The notes below the pieces were generated by a model that was not told the DNA's origin, made no database searches, and saw nothing but the letters and a program-made list of their open reading frames with translations. A stretch of DNA of 64,000 nucleotides from Salticus scenicus. Lineage: Eukaryota > Arthropoda > Arachnida > Araneae > Salticidae. This document shows positions 22,398 to 33,808 of this stretch, piece by piece (position 1 is the stretch's first letter; each line of letters opens with the position of its first letter). Both the position numbers and the translations under genes were made by a program. The DNA lies in assembly GCA_963930645.1 (NCBI GenBank), contig OZ005662.1, forward strand, positions 101,416,436-101,480,435, given 5' to 3'.

Positions 22398-23725
22398 ATA
22401 TTTTATATTTATATAAATAAATAATAATGATAATAATAAACCACAATATCACAAAAGCCTATTATCAAAAGTTATATAACATCTTAACAAAAAATAAGTT
22501 ATTTGCTTTAAAAAAAAAAAAAGAAAGAAAGAAAAAGAAAGAAAAAGAAAAGAATATATTAAGAATCTTATGATCGTAAATTAACCCAGCAATTATTACG
22601 TTAAAAAATAATTCGATTTCAGATATTCGAATAAATAATTAATTAACAAGAAAATCCCTGATATCACAAAAAATATTTATAAAACGTTATAGATAAGTCT
22701 TACCTAAAATTGAATTTTTTTGCTTTTCAAACGTATATTATAGATTTGATATTTTAAGTTAAACTTAAAAAATATTATAATTCATCAAAAAATTAAATCA
22801 GGCTTACATATCTATATAAATAAGTAATCAAACTATTTCATAAGTCAGTTCTTTAAGTTAATTAAGAAATTGATTAAAAACACATGTTTACGAAACTATG
22901 ATTTAAAAAAGAAAAAAAAAAAGAACTTTAGCATACTTTTTAGTTTACTATAATCTTTACGTGGTAACACCCTGTTAAAATATTTACAAATATAAATAAA
23001 AATATTTTTAAAACACACAAAACATTTAGCTATAAAACATTAGCAACATCAAATGTATTAAAATTCAGTTATATGCAGAAATCAACAGATACGTAGTTAG
23101 TTGAAATTGTTTAAAGTGAAATGAAACAAAAATTTCTTATATTGAATTATTTAGGCACAAATTTAGATTTTAGGCCTATTGTACTTCCTTAAAAATATGG
23201 GAAAGTGATATACAATTTATGCGTTATGTGAAATGTATTTACTATACTATGGATTTGCCTTTTACCTTTATAAATATACACAATTATCATAGGTACCAAC
23301 ATTTTCCTTTATTCCGGAATAATTTTTGACCCACCTTTTTCTCGTACCACTTTATTTATAGAAAATTATTCTCGAATGTAGAACTTCGATAAATAAGAAT
23401 AAATTACTCTTAAAAAGTAATAGTATGAAATAAAGGCGAGGCTTAAAATACTCATACTAACATAAATAAATTAAAATGTCTGTGACAATTATAATTATAT
23501 ATGTTTTTTATTGTTACTTCATATATTTTTGCAACGTCATATGGGAAAATCCTACTTCTTTATCCTACTTCTTTTCAGATGGACTAGAAATACTCATAAC
23601 ATTTTTATATCAGGTTGAAAGCAATTGTCTTTTTGCGTTAATAATCATTAAAAAAAAAAATTATCAAAAAACTACAGTATAGTACACAAGTTTGTTTTTA
23701 ACATGTTCATAAAATTTTGGCTAAC
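22398..23725. other. Intronic AT-rich sequence
   Basis: Lies within the host gene's long intron. Purine-rich run at ~22509-22556. On the minus strand TTTTAG|GTAAG at 22703/22704 is a juxtaposed acceptor-donor (see findings). No further exon identified. Confidence 0.45.
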
Positions 23726-24634
23726 TAAGGCACCTTTAGTGCCTACCTTTCAAATGCAATTTTCGGTCAAAACTCCGATTTTCTATTTTTGTATTAGTAA
23801 TAAAGCCTGACATTTTAGCTTTGTAAATCAGTTTCAATTTTGTTTCTATCTTGCTTAGAACTTGAGTTACAGGCATTTTAATATTTGTCACTCGGCAGTT
23901 TTTGAAACCGGAAGTGACCGGAAATGACCCGTAAATGTTTGTTTACATAAATGTTTTACTCAATATAAGCATTAAAATTTGTTACTGAATATAAAATGAA
24001 TCTAAAAAAGAAAATAAAAAGCTTTGAAATAAATCAGGCATTTATTAAAATTATTTTTGTTTAGTAGATAAAATCTTGTTTTTAAATTTGTTTTCTGCTT
24101 TTTCTCAAAATGAGATTTTTAGCATTTTGCTTTATCCCAAAACATCATAACTCAAAAAGTTATCATTGAAACGTTATGAAACTTTGACAAAATACTCTAG
24201 AGGAGTTGTTTTAGGGATTGAACTACGACAATGAATCTAGCTAATTTTTTTATTTTTATTTTGTCGATAGAAGTTATGAACTGCCATGTATATTCATGAT
24301 TTTTTCATCATGTAAAAATGTTATCTTCTCTAAAATATTAAATAACACGGTTATAGTTTTGAGAGTACTCACTCCCTTAAGGACCTTTCAATAATCTAAG
24401 TAAATTTTATAGAATAAAAATATATTTATTTAACTTAAGATGTTTTGTAAAAATGCTTTTTTTTCGCAAATTTTATGCATATTTTGAGCCTAAATATCAA
24501 AATATTTTAAAATTTGCATAATTTTTTTTCAGGTTATTCATTGCTTTTTACTATATTCTATCATATAATGTACATAAATAGGCAATTTTTCAATTATTAA
24601 AAAAAATCACCTCCGATAGTAGGCAGGTACCTTA
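23726..24634. mobile_element. Possible long MITE, TAAGGYACCT ends
   Basis: Left TAAGGCACCTTTAGTGCC and right complement TAAGGTACCTGCCTACTA are imperfect inverse ends about 909 bp apart. No coding frame and no clear target duplication. Tentative. Confidence 0.35.
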
Positions 24635-24765
24635 ATATATGTGAAATATATGATTTTTTTTAAAACGTAATATTATCATACCCGAGCAAAATATTATAAG
24701 AATGACTTGACAGAGAAATTTCTTTTTATCTTATTTTAAGATGTAATTGTTCTAGTGTATTACCC

Positions 24766-24766
<1 letters not shown>

Positions 24767-24813
<47 letters not shown>

Positions 24814-24814
24814 C

Positions 24815-24863
<49 letters not shown>

Positions 24864-24867
24864 CATT
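24767..24867. repeat. (AT)n-(ACAT)n-(AT)n compound microsatellite
   Basis: Long AT dinucleotide run interrupted by CATA tetranucleotides, in the host gene's intron. Confidence 0.9.
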
Positions 24868-26030
24868 TACTATTCAATATAAAAACGACTGTAATGTTAC
24901 TCAATTGATCTCTGTAAGTCTTTTTCCATACTAAATTAGTTGCAATTGATTATGTGTACTTCAAATTTAATATTACACTTTTTAAATCCACTTAATTTTT
25001 TAATTTATCAAGGTATATCATTCTAAACTTTATCCTAAGTTCTTCTGGCTTAGAAAAATTTTCAATAATTTTAGGAAATAAGAGGGAATCTTTTGCCTGG
25101 TGCACAAAAACACTATTTTCAGCATTTTGTTGGATTCATAGAGTGATTTGAAGATCTGAATCACCGAGAGCTCTTATCACAGTTTTAAACTTTTAAAATG
25201 AGCTGTATAATATTTTTAGGTTGTCATTCTTTTGTACAACATTTCTGTTATATGTATAAAAATTTTTCAAAAATAATACATGATATTGCGTGTAATTAAA
25301 TAATGGTAATAAAAGATAATCCTTTTTAAACTTGAATTTGACTCTGGAGCAGCTTTCTCAACAGAAGATAAAAACTGGGTGAGATTTTCTCGCCCAGTTT
25401 ACTGCGAAACAAAGTGAGATTTTGTAAAAAGAATGTGAGAATATAAAAATATATTAAAAAAATATTCTGGATTAATGTAAATTACTTAAATATGTCAATG
25501 TGAAAACAGGCAGCTATTGCACTGTAAATTGGTGAAACTTACTTTTTCTTTTTTTTTTTTTTTTTTTTTCGAATGTTTCATTGTAGAAATATGCATTTTT
25601 GCAGCGATCAGCAAAAGACGTAATTTTCTCTTTCAAGTTTTTTTAAAACTTTTTAGTGTTATACAACTTTTATGACTACAGTGTTTATAAAATGTTGATT
25701 TTACAAACAATGATGAAAATGAAATTAATTTACAATGATGCAATTAAGATTTGACGATTTTTGTAAAAGGTGAAAGGTTTTTTTCAAGACTCTTGGGGGC
25801 AAGAAGCCCCCTCCCCCCCCCCCCATGTCTGTAAGCATAACTTGGCACCAAATTACTTTACGGTTAAGAAATTGCACATGAGGAGACTAGACTTAAGTAT
25901 AAATAAAACATTATGTACGATTTTGAATTACTTGATTATTACAGGAGGAAAGGAAAAATCTTTTTCGGGGCGAAGTTTCAGAAATTCCGGATTTTTGAGT
26001 AGAACTCTACTAAAAATGATGCAAAGGTAT
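24868..26030. other. Intronic stretch, no exon seen
   Basis: A perfect 13-bp-stem hairpin sits at 25372-25400 (see findings). Poly(T) at ~25551-25569, C-run near 25815. Nothing coding recognised. Confidence 0.4.
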
Positions 26031-26129
26031 TGAAAGTAGCCATTTTTTTTTTTTTTTTTTTTTTTTTAAGGATATTTCCAAAAACACATTTTCGTTTTGC
26101 TTGAATGAATTGATAGAAATGAATGAATT

Positions 26130-26560
26130 ATTGAACGAATTGACAGAATTGAACGCAGTTTGCAAAAAAATCGTTCTCGTGAAGGGGGATTCTTTTTTGG
26201 TAAAGAAATTTAATTGTGATGCTGACTTGGTGCATAAAGTGTTATAGGTGAAGACGTTTTCCCTCAGGTAAGAACCGCCGACTGAAGCTGCAGTTAGCAG
26301 CGTTCTGTAATTTGTGGCGACGCCGGACACATAGAATAGGATTTATATGCCTGTAAGCGAATAAGTTCAGTTTTTCACGAAAATGCGTGATCTGGCCACG
26401 CACAGCGCCCTGAATCCGCAAATAGCTTAATTACTATTTTTTATTTACAAAAAAAAAAAAAAAAAACTTCACGAGAATAATTTTTTGCAAACTGCGTTCA
26501 ATTCTATCAAATCATTCAATACCTATGAATTTTCAAAATGTCTGCAGATATTTTTGAGAC
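26130..26560. repeat. Inverted repeat pair, likely MITE
   Basis: GAATTGAACGCAGTTTGCAA with TCTCGTGAAG (26150-26187) is mirrored at 26465-26514. The right outer end TGAGACACCCTGTA is a mariner-type terminal phrase. The left outer end is not well resolved. In the host intron about 60 bp from the donor of the exon at 26618. Confidence 0.5.
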
Positions 26561-26617
26561 ACCCTGTATTAATAAAGTAAATCTAATAATTTCATTATAA
26601 AAACACTGTTTGCTTAC

Positions 26618-26714
26618 CTTTATCATTCTCACCAGGTATAGCCGTGCTTCTGCACAATACAGCTGAAATCTGAAGCAGGGCGAGCAGTCCAATACACAAA
26701 CATTTGCCAGCCAT
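26618..26714 (-). CDS. Signal-peptide exon of the host membrane protein
   Basis: Minus-strand acceptor TTCTTCCGCAG (26725-26715) is followed directly by ATG at 26714-26712. The exon encodes 32 residues beginning MAGKCLCIGLLALLQISAVL, a textbook signal peptide (basic start, Leu-rich core, cleavage probably after LCRSTA), then IPGENDK and one extra base before the donor GTAAGC (26617-26612). The acceptor just upstream of the ATG implies at least one 5' non-coding exon further up, not identified here. The one-base overhang fits the GT that opens the exon at 17913, giving a continuous protein of about 154 residues. An intermediate phase-1 exon is possible. Confidence 0.65.
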
Positions 26715-26921
26715 CTGCGGAAGAAATAATTCACAATTAATAGAAGTGGAACACATAACCAGAACACTAAAATATAAAAGGTGGGATTTCTATTCTATAA
26801 ATTTATATAAGCTAGTTTCTTGCTTATTTATAAATTTTATGGCTCATTTAACCAATTTAAAATTTAGTACCAATTTTAACTTGACGTTAAAGGATGAATC
26901 ATCACAAAGATCTATAGTTGA

Positions 26922-27444
26922 TACTTTCGCTACAGCTGACGCATACTTGCCAACTATCACATTATGAATCGTACAATTTTTAGTACCCGCCTTTTTTTCA
27001 CACCATTAATTTTTTAGAGTAATTTTAGTCTTATTTAATCGTAACAACATTTGGAGAGAATAACTCTAAAAATGTTGTTAGTGGTGTGAGAAAAGGGCGT
27101 TTTATCAGGGGGCGTTAACAATTTTACGGTTATTAATCAGATGGTTGGCAAGTATGCTGACGTAGATTCACGTCATTTGAAAATCTGTGACTCCGCCAGT
27201 GGGCGTTTCTTTCGCAATTTGTATGGTATTTATTTAAGAATATATCCTATATACATATTTGTACAATCTAATATACTATGGATACGAATACCTTGATTAG
27301 AAAGAATATAACAATAAAGTTTATCCATTTGTAATATAAATGTGAATACAGAAAATGTTGTTTTGAAATATTATAACTTGGGAAAATAACGCCCATAGGC
27401 GGACCTTACGGTCAAAAATACAGAAACATGCCGTCTCGAAAGTG
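26922..27444 (+). mobile_element. TTAA-type MITE F, copy 1, interrupted
   Basis: Ends TTGATACTTTCG (26918) and CGAAAGTGTTAA (27448) match copy 2 at 48743-49046 (TTAA-like plus CACTTTCGCGACC). The body (ACGTAGATTCACGTCATTTG; CCAGTGGGCGTTTCTTT; TGTAATATAAATGTGAATAC) aligns along its whole length. A second MITE sits at 26941-27157. The TTAA target suggests piggyBac or a similar TTAA superfamily. Confidence 0.65.
26941..27157. mobile_element. MITE nested in F1, 4-bp TGAC duplication
   Basis: Ends GCATACTTGCCAAC / GTTGGCAAGTATGC, flanked by TGAC (26937-26940, 27158-27161). F2 shows the uninterrupted site CACTGACGTAGATTC. Inner inverse segments GTAAAATTGTTAACGCCCCC / its diverged partner. Superfamily unknown. 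Confidence 0.65.
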
Positions 27445-27448
27445 TTAA

Positions 27449-28186
27449 GGATAAAACTCCTACAAATACATCATTATCTTTATTTAAGACGGTTTTCATT
27501 TACAGTACCTAATAACTGTCGCTTGAGAATAACTGCATACTTAAGTAAATAAATTACTTTTTAACTAAGATATGACTTCAGATACTTGTAATTATTTGTA
27601 ATGTTAATGTGATACCTCATAAAGACTTATTTTGCTCATTGATCATAAGTATAAATTGTATAAATCATAAGCCTTAAAAAAAATTTCCTTTAAAAATAAA
27701 GTTTTACTTCTGAATACAAAATAAACAGTCATGAATTGTGCAGAGTGATTTCTATTTGAAATTATTAATCCACAAAGGGTTTAATAAAATAAAGACATAA
27801 ATTGGAGAATATGGGGGTTATTAACTAAGACAGCTTGAAGCGTAAAATTCTCAATATATGAATTGTCAATAATTTTATAAAATGCACTTGCATGTATACA
27901 CAATAGAGACAATGGACTAATAATATTGCTCTGTACCCACGTGAAAAGATTGCAAATTCGGGAAATGATTCTTTTACTGCCAAAGACCGAATGTATCTAT
28001 ATCAAGAGACGATTACACTCGTTATTCTAGATGTTCGGCATTTTCTGTATTTTTTCTCCGAAATGCACGTAAATACGGACTAGAATCTATCAGAAAAGCT
28101 TCCACGAAACGTATTATTCAAGATCTAGCCACAGCCGTGGCCATGTTATTGTAAGGGAAAATTTGTTTTCATATTACTCATTACCT
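27449..28186. other. Unassigned AT-rich stretch
   Basis: No gene, tandem array or element ends noticed. Confidence 0.4.
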
Positions 28187-28450
28187 AATATATATTATTT
28201 TAAATTCCGTTTTCACATTCAGAAAATTCATAATCGTTAAATTAATACTCATTTTCCAAAAACTGATTTTTTTAACTTTTAGTATTTTATTTCCCGAGTA
28301 AAAGATAAAAAAATGCACTTTGTGAAAATTCACATTTTTGAACTGAAAAAATTAGAGATAAAAAAGATAAATTTTTCGTAAGCGTATACTAATTTAACGG
28401 TTATGAATTTTCTGAGTATGAAAACGGATTTAAAAAGAAATATTAGTTAA
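28187..28450. mobile_element. Foldback MITE, ~260 bp
   Basis: Left TTTCACATTCAGAAAATTCA...CGTTAAATTA is mirrored by TAATTTAACGGTTATGAATT... at the right, arms ~60 bp. Similar phrases (GTGAGTTTTCTAAA) recur in the G repeats near 50.9 and 52 kb. Confidence 0.6.
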
Positions 28451-28639
28451 CGGATATTGTGCAAATACATTTTCCGTGTCTCAGAGAATAACGAGGGCCC
28501 TTGGGCCGGATTAAATATTTTCCGCTTTCTACGTTCTCATGCACCCAGGAGTTTTGCTAAACAATTGGCATTTACTGCATGTAAAAATTCATCGTTCTTG
28601 AAACTTGAATTACAAATTTTATGGTAATCATCTGGTAGT

Positions 28640-28892
28640 TTGGTTGGTTTGGTTTGCATGATTCGTCGCACTAGTGTTGTGCAATGGGCAATTTTCGATT
28701 GTCTGGGACTCACCCCTCAGGATAATCTGGAGACACGCCATCACAATTTTGATCCTCCATGGTTTCCCCGTTTCGGTGAACCCAGTGGTATAATCTGGAT
28801 GGTAACAAGGAGCACATTGCGGCCACGAAAGATTTTATGGGCTCCACCCACCATTAGTGCGCACGTCGGCCTTTGGCCAGTTCGAGTATCGA
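28640..28892 (+). repeat. SINE-like repeat, copy 1
   Basis: GGTTGGTTTGG, GTCGCACTAGTGTTG, GGATAATCTGGAGACACGCC and CCCAGTGGTATAA recur in order at 29316-29483. The 90-residue open frame over it is incidental. Followed by AGTTCGAG (B-box-like) at 28881. Confidence 0.55.
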
Positions 28893-29133
28893 AGCAACAT
28901 CCCCTGCAATGATGCCTCTGTGCTGCTGAGCTTTACGTCAGGGAAGATCGGCGATTACATCCAATCCCCTCGATCCAACATATATTATAGAAAGTGTTGA
29001 TTGTATAAAATCGGCCGATCTTCTATGACGTAAAGCTCAGCTCGGAGGCATTATTACAGGGGATGTTGATCGAGGCCGCAATCTTCGGATTACGAGCTCA
29101 GCGCTCTTGTGACCGGGCTACCACAGCCCCTGG
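28893..29133 (-). repeat. Inverted SINE bodies with tRNA-like head
   Basis: Minus strand from 29133: GGGGCTGTGGTAGCCCGG (A box TGGTAGCCCGG), a degenerate B box near GGCCTCGATC, then body AACATCCCCTGTAATAATGC and GAGCTTTACGTCA. The body is mirrored on the plus strand at 28898-28957, leaving a ~50-bp spacer. Confidence 0.55.
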
Positions 29134-29315
29134 TAATTACTTAGATTCTCGTTCGTCTAATCCAGTTCAGGAATATTTCTTACGAACAATTTTTTTTTCT
29201 CTGTAAATATATATTTGAGTGGTTTAGCTATTTATTAATTGTAGTCGTGAATTATGTATTTTTTAATGTAGTTGAATGTACAACTTTACATGCTTTTATT
29301 GTTGCCGACATTTTA

Positions 29316-29483
29316 TGCTGGTTGGTTGGATCTAACGTCGCACTAATACTGCATCGTGGGTAATTGGGTACGGTCTGTGACGTACCCTTAAGGATAGCCT
29401 GGAGACATGCCTTAAAATTTTGACTTTCCACGGAGAAGATAACTTCTCCACTTCCGTGGTCCCCAGTGGTATAAGTTATTAAG
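29316..29483 (+). repeat. SINE-like repeat, copy 2
   Basis: Diverged direct copy of 28640-28800: GGTTGGTTGG, GTCGCACTAATACTG, GGATAGCCTGGAGACATGCC, CCCAGTGGTATAAG. Confidence 0.55.
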
Positions 29484-29966
29484 AAATTTTATTAAAAAAG
29501 TAAACAGTTACTTATCCACAAAATTTTTTATAACCTCAGAAACTCTGTTAGAAATATTCCAAAAAACTTTTTCAAAAAGAATAAATATGTTTTAAAGCTT
29601 TATCACTTATGCAAAATTAAATTATTTTTCATATTTTATAATCTTATTAATAGATATTTCCTTAACCAAAAGTGCTGTTGATATTTAAATTACGTAAATG
29701 TTTCTAAAAAGTTTCTCAAACAAACATTGCTTATTTTTCATACACACATACACATACACATACATATATACATATATATATTGAAATTCACGAAACTTTT
29801 GAAATTGTAATATTAAGAACAATCCTTTACATTAGTAATAGTGTTGAGATTAAGACCTGATTTCTACCCGAGATACTCAAGAGATACATAACCTAATTTG
29901 ACCAGCAACCTAACCACTTATTTTACGTAGAAATTTATTTTATAAATTACTCATATACACAATCTA
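29484..29966. other. Unassigned stretch
   Basis: Contains a short CACATA/TA microsatellite (29742-29780). No gene seen. Confidence 0.4.
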
Positions 29967-30075
29967 TGTTAATAAAATCGGACTTTTGTCTGTAAATTTG
30001 TCGGAATCAAAAAATTTTGCGATATCTTCACGTTTTACACCCCATGAAAGCCGAAAATGACCTCAGAAAATTTTG

Positions 30076-30125
<50 letters not shown>

Positions 30126-31581
30126 TGTGTGTGTGTCATCGTGTCCGAATGTCGCTTTTTTTTGTCCGGGCATCACTTGAGAACGGCTGGACGGAATTCA
30201 ACGGCGCTTGGCAGGAATTTAGGTCTTCACCCAACTTAAAATTATATCTATCAACTTTTCAGAAATCCCCCCCGTTCCCCCCCCCCTAGGGGGTAAAAGA
30301 CTAAAACACGTTTGTCCGGGCATCACTCGAGAACGGCTGGACGAAATTTAATGGCGCTTGGCAGAAACTTAGGTCTTCACCCAACTTGAAATTATATCTA
30401 TAGGAATTTTCAAAATTATGATTAGTGTTTAAATTGTGGGTAAAAAACGCCTGCGCATGCGCCATAATTATTTTTTCACTAAAATGCTTTGAATGGAAAA
30501 ATAAAATATAAAAATAATTTTTTAAGTTAAAGCCTTTTGTATTCGCGTGATTCGCACTACAAATTATGAAAAGATTGAAATGAAGTGTTGCCATCTAAGT
30601 TTCATACTTTAGTTAATTTTAAAAAATCTAATTGTCGTATCGAAAAACTGTTTACACCCCAGGATTCAGAAAAATCACCTCTTTCATTTGATACTGAATT
30701 TGTAGTGATAGGTATGATATTTCTAATTTATTTTTCCCTTTATCCGTTGCCACTTAAATTTCATACTTTAGTTATTTTTTAAAAATCTAATTGTCGCATC
30801 GAAAAACTGTTTAAACCCCTGGATTCAGCAAAATCGCCCCTTTCATTCGGTATCAAATTTATAAATATAGGTCTGATATTTCTAATTTATTTTACCCTTT
30901 TTCCGTTTTCAACCCAGATTCGATATGGAACAGCTTTAGTATTGGATCCCTTTGGCAAAATTTGAAATTCGGCACCGAAGTAGCTCGGACGTTTCTCGCC
31001 AAGATCTTTAATTGCACAATTGAGATAGCCAATTCAGTTCATCTCAAAAATGGCTTAAAATATTTAATGTCACCAAAGGGTTCCGATACTTAAGCTGTGC
31101 TTTTTGTATTTAATTATTTATAATACTGTCTATTCAAGACTTGTGTGGTCACGAAATTTGGTGTGTAAATTGTTTGTATGCATCCGGCACTTATTGTAAC
31201 TGCATTTCACGAAATTCGAAATCCCCCCCCCTTCTCGGAGTCGGAGGGCAATAAACATGTGCAAAAACATGTTTTTCCGTTTGAATTCGCTTTGAATTGT
31301 CTTAGAATGGCGAATTTTGGTGTGTGGATATTGATTAAGTATACGCATTATGTACATTAGTGGGATTTTGAACACTTTGAAAACTTCGAACTCACCCGTT
31401 GAGGGTGGGAAAGTAAGAAGTGGGTAAGTTGTGCCGAAGACAGTGGGGACCCAGACTCCCCACATTGGGAGCGAGAAAACCTCTACCAATCACAGCGAGA
31501 ACTTAGGTTATTAATAAAGATATGGGATTTTGACAACTCATTTAAGTTTAATGTCTAGCGAAGCGGGCAAAGCCTGCTAGT
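29967..31581 (-). repeat. Interspersed repeat A, copy 3 (inverted)
   Basis: Minus strand starts ACTAGCAGGCTTTGCCCGCT at 31581 and ends with CAGACAAAAGTCCGATTTTA near 29970. It is 1.6 kb because it lacks the ~0.5 kb AT-rich middle of copies 1 and 2 (joins GTTCCATATCGAATCTGG). Long (TG)n at 30079-30138, two minisatellite units. Confidence 0.7.
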
Positions 31582-32619
31582 AATTGATAATCAAATATAA
31601 AATTATCTCATCATGTAAACTGTTTAAAATTTTAATTAAGCGATTGCTTTAAATATTTTCCGTTTGTTTTTATATATGTATATTTCGCAAGATAATTAAA
31701 AATTTTTTATGCATATGTGCTAGAAATAGACATATTCTGCATTTCTTTTAAAAATAAATATTAACAAAGTTCTTAAAATGCAATGATAAAATCTAGGTAA
31801 GGGGGGGGGGATCTATATTCAAAAGAGTTACAAAGTGTTAGAAATGTTTTTTATTTACTTATTTATTTATTTTGTTTAATAAGTATATATAACTTGAAAT
31901 CATATTATTGTTTAAAATATTATTCGATGGTTCTTTTTATTTATTGTAATTAAATTAAGAAGCAGTCCATTTTTTTTTTTTTTTTTTTTCGTGTAAAAGA
32001 TTTTAAAATTAAATTTTCCTCTCATATCGTAAAGAGCATTTAATCGTGAATCAAGGCATTATAAACAATATACAGTGATTTATCGCTACTTTAAATTGCC
32101 AAATTTCGCCAAAGCGCCAATCATCCGCCAGAAGCTGTTACCCTTGTAAATTTGCTTCACTGCAATACAAATTTTTCCTTTAGCCGGCGGTCATTCGTTT
32201 TACATTATGTCTATGGAGCCTTCCCTTCTTTCCGGTTTAGAGATTATTTGGTTCATCGGTGGCCCCGGACATGATTATGATTGATTGCTATAAAATGTCT
32301 ACAAACGACAACTGCGAAAAACTCTTACTTTTTGGAAACCCTATCTAAAATTTGGTTTCTGCAGATCAAATCCTAATTCCACAACGCTGCAATAATTACA
32401 GTTGATCAACCAAAATATGATTAGTTAGTCAGTTCGATTAAAGCAGATTCATTGTAATAAGAATCAGATGTTCTCGACAAACCACCAGACGATGAGAAAT
32501 ATTCAGCCATCATATTGCCAAAGAATATCTCTCTAAACATAACTATCTCATCCTGAAATTCGTGCAACAATGACGCCGGTGACAAAAAGATTCATTTGTA
32601 CAGGCTTAAAAAAAACTGC
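31582..32619. other. Unassigned stretch
   Basis: Poly(G) at 31801-31810 and poly(T) at 31972-31989. No supported gene. Confidence 0.4.
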
Positions 32620-33010
32620 CAACAGTGGAATAGAGCATGCTTGGACCTATACATCACACCAAGTTCCAGAGACGTCACGTAAACATCGCAACATCTCATT
32701 TTCATCACATCTTAATGTGTCCTAAGTAGAACATATCTGAGATTTTGTCATTGATTTTCGATTATGTGCACTTCCGTAGGCATTTTGAATGCTTTAGTTT
32801 GACGCATACGTACAGATCTGTGTGATGCATTACATCACACATATCTCTACGTGCAATGCGTGTTATAATGTGGTTTCTTTGGGACGAAACATTGTCACGT
32901 CCATAGAATAACGTCTGTAAAACATCAAAAGTTTCAGTGTGATGTTCTTTCAACTTTTTAGAGATTATGTGAGCTGTTTGGCCCATGTGAACGCGCCAAA
33001 ACTCACAAAC
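32620..33010 (-). repeat. Interspersed repeat I, copy 1
   Basis: Minus-strand phrases ATGAAAATGAGATGTTGCGATG-like, GTCTCTGGAACTTGG and ATATGTTCTACTTAGGACAC match 59330-59720 (ATGAAAATGAGACGTTGCGA). An 87-residue open frame lies here but belongs to the repeat. Confidence 0.5.
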
Positions 33011-33084
33011 ATACTCATGCTCCAACTGCTGAATTCAAAGTTGCAAATGAACGATTAAAACGCCTTTTTACGTTATTCATTTTT

Positions 33085-33395
33085 CAAAAGAGAATATCTA
33101 TTATGCTATCAGCATATCAATAACTGTAAATGCAAAATCACAAAAAAGTTTATTCAAAAGAAAAAACATCACAGAATTCAAATTCTAAAGCATCGAACAA
33201 TTTTCGGCTTTCAAACACACACCAAAACAAAGAACTAGTGTTGCCACTGAATATCAACAAATTGTAAGAAAACCGTGGCTTTAATCTTGTTGCCACTGTA
33301 AAGTAAATAAATGAATTGTAAAAAGTACTCTGGCCTTGACATCCTCCCACCTTAAGTTGGCAGAAGGCAACTTAACTATATATAACAAAACAAAT
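33085..33395 (-). mobile_element. LTR-like fragment with polypurine tract
   Basis: On the minus strand AACTTAAGGTGGGAGGA precedes TGTCAAGGCCAGAG..., the layout of a polypurine tract and 3' LTR, and a TTGAATAAAC poly(A) signal follows ~200 nt on. Similar AAGGTGGGAG tracts end many Copia elements. No partner LTR or coding part seen, so tentative. Confidence 0.35.
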
Positions 33396-33808
33396 AATAA
33401 AATGAAAAATTCAAAATACAATAAAACAACACATTTCTACTTGATATTTCAAGGACTTTCACAACAATTTTAAAGTTCAGAAGATAAATAAAGTTTTATA
33501 AGTCCAATTTTAGAGGATATTTAACCACTCTCCCACTTCTAGTATATATATATGTATAAATATATATATACACTAAGCGACGAAAAAAAAAAGCCGCACT
33601 TGGATATTTTCCTGTTCGTAATCTACAACCGCCAATTTTATCGTTTAAAAATCAAATATTCGAACAGACTTTATTATGTTGTCCTTCACATACACTTTAG
33701 CTTTGAGTCCAGTGTTAAAAACAAAATGCAATTGTTAGGAAAAATGTAATTTTAGAAATTATTTCAAAAATGGTAAAAATAAGGCATTTAACGATGAAAC
33801 AAAAAGTA

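Noticed and set aside
28640..28912. 90-residue plus-strand open frame
   Set aside because: Falls entirely on a SINE-like repeat that has no frame in its second copy.
30017..30289. Cys/Val-rich frame over the (TG)n tract
   Set aside because: Microsatellite translation within repeat A copy 3.
32762..33025. 87-residue minus-strand open frame
   Set aside because: Lies inside repeat I, which recurs at 59330-59720 without a frame; no recognisable domain.
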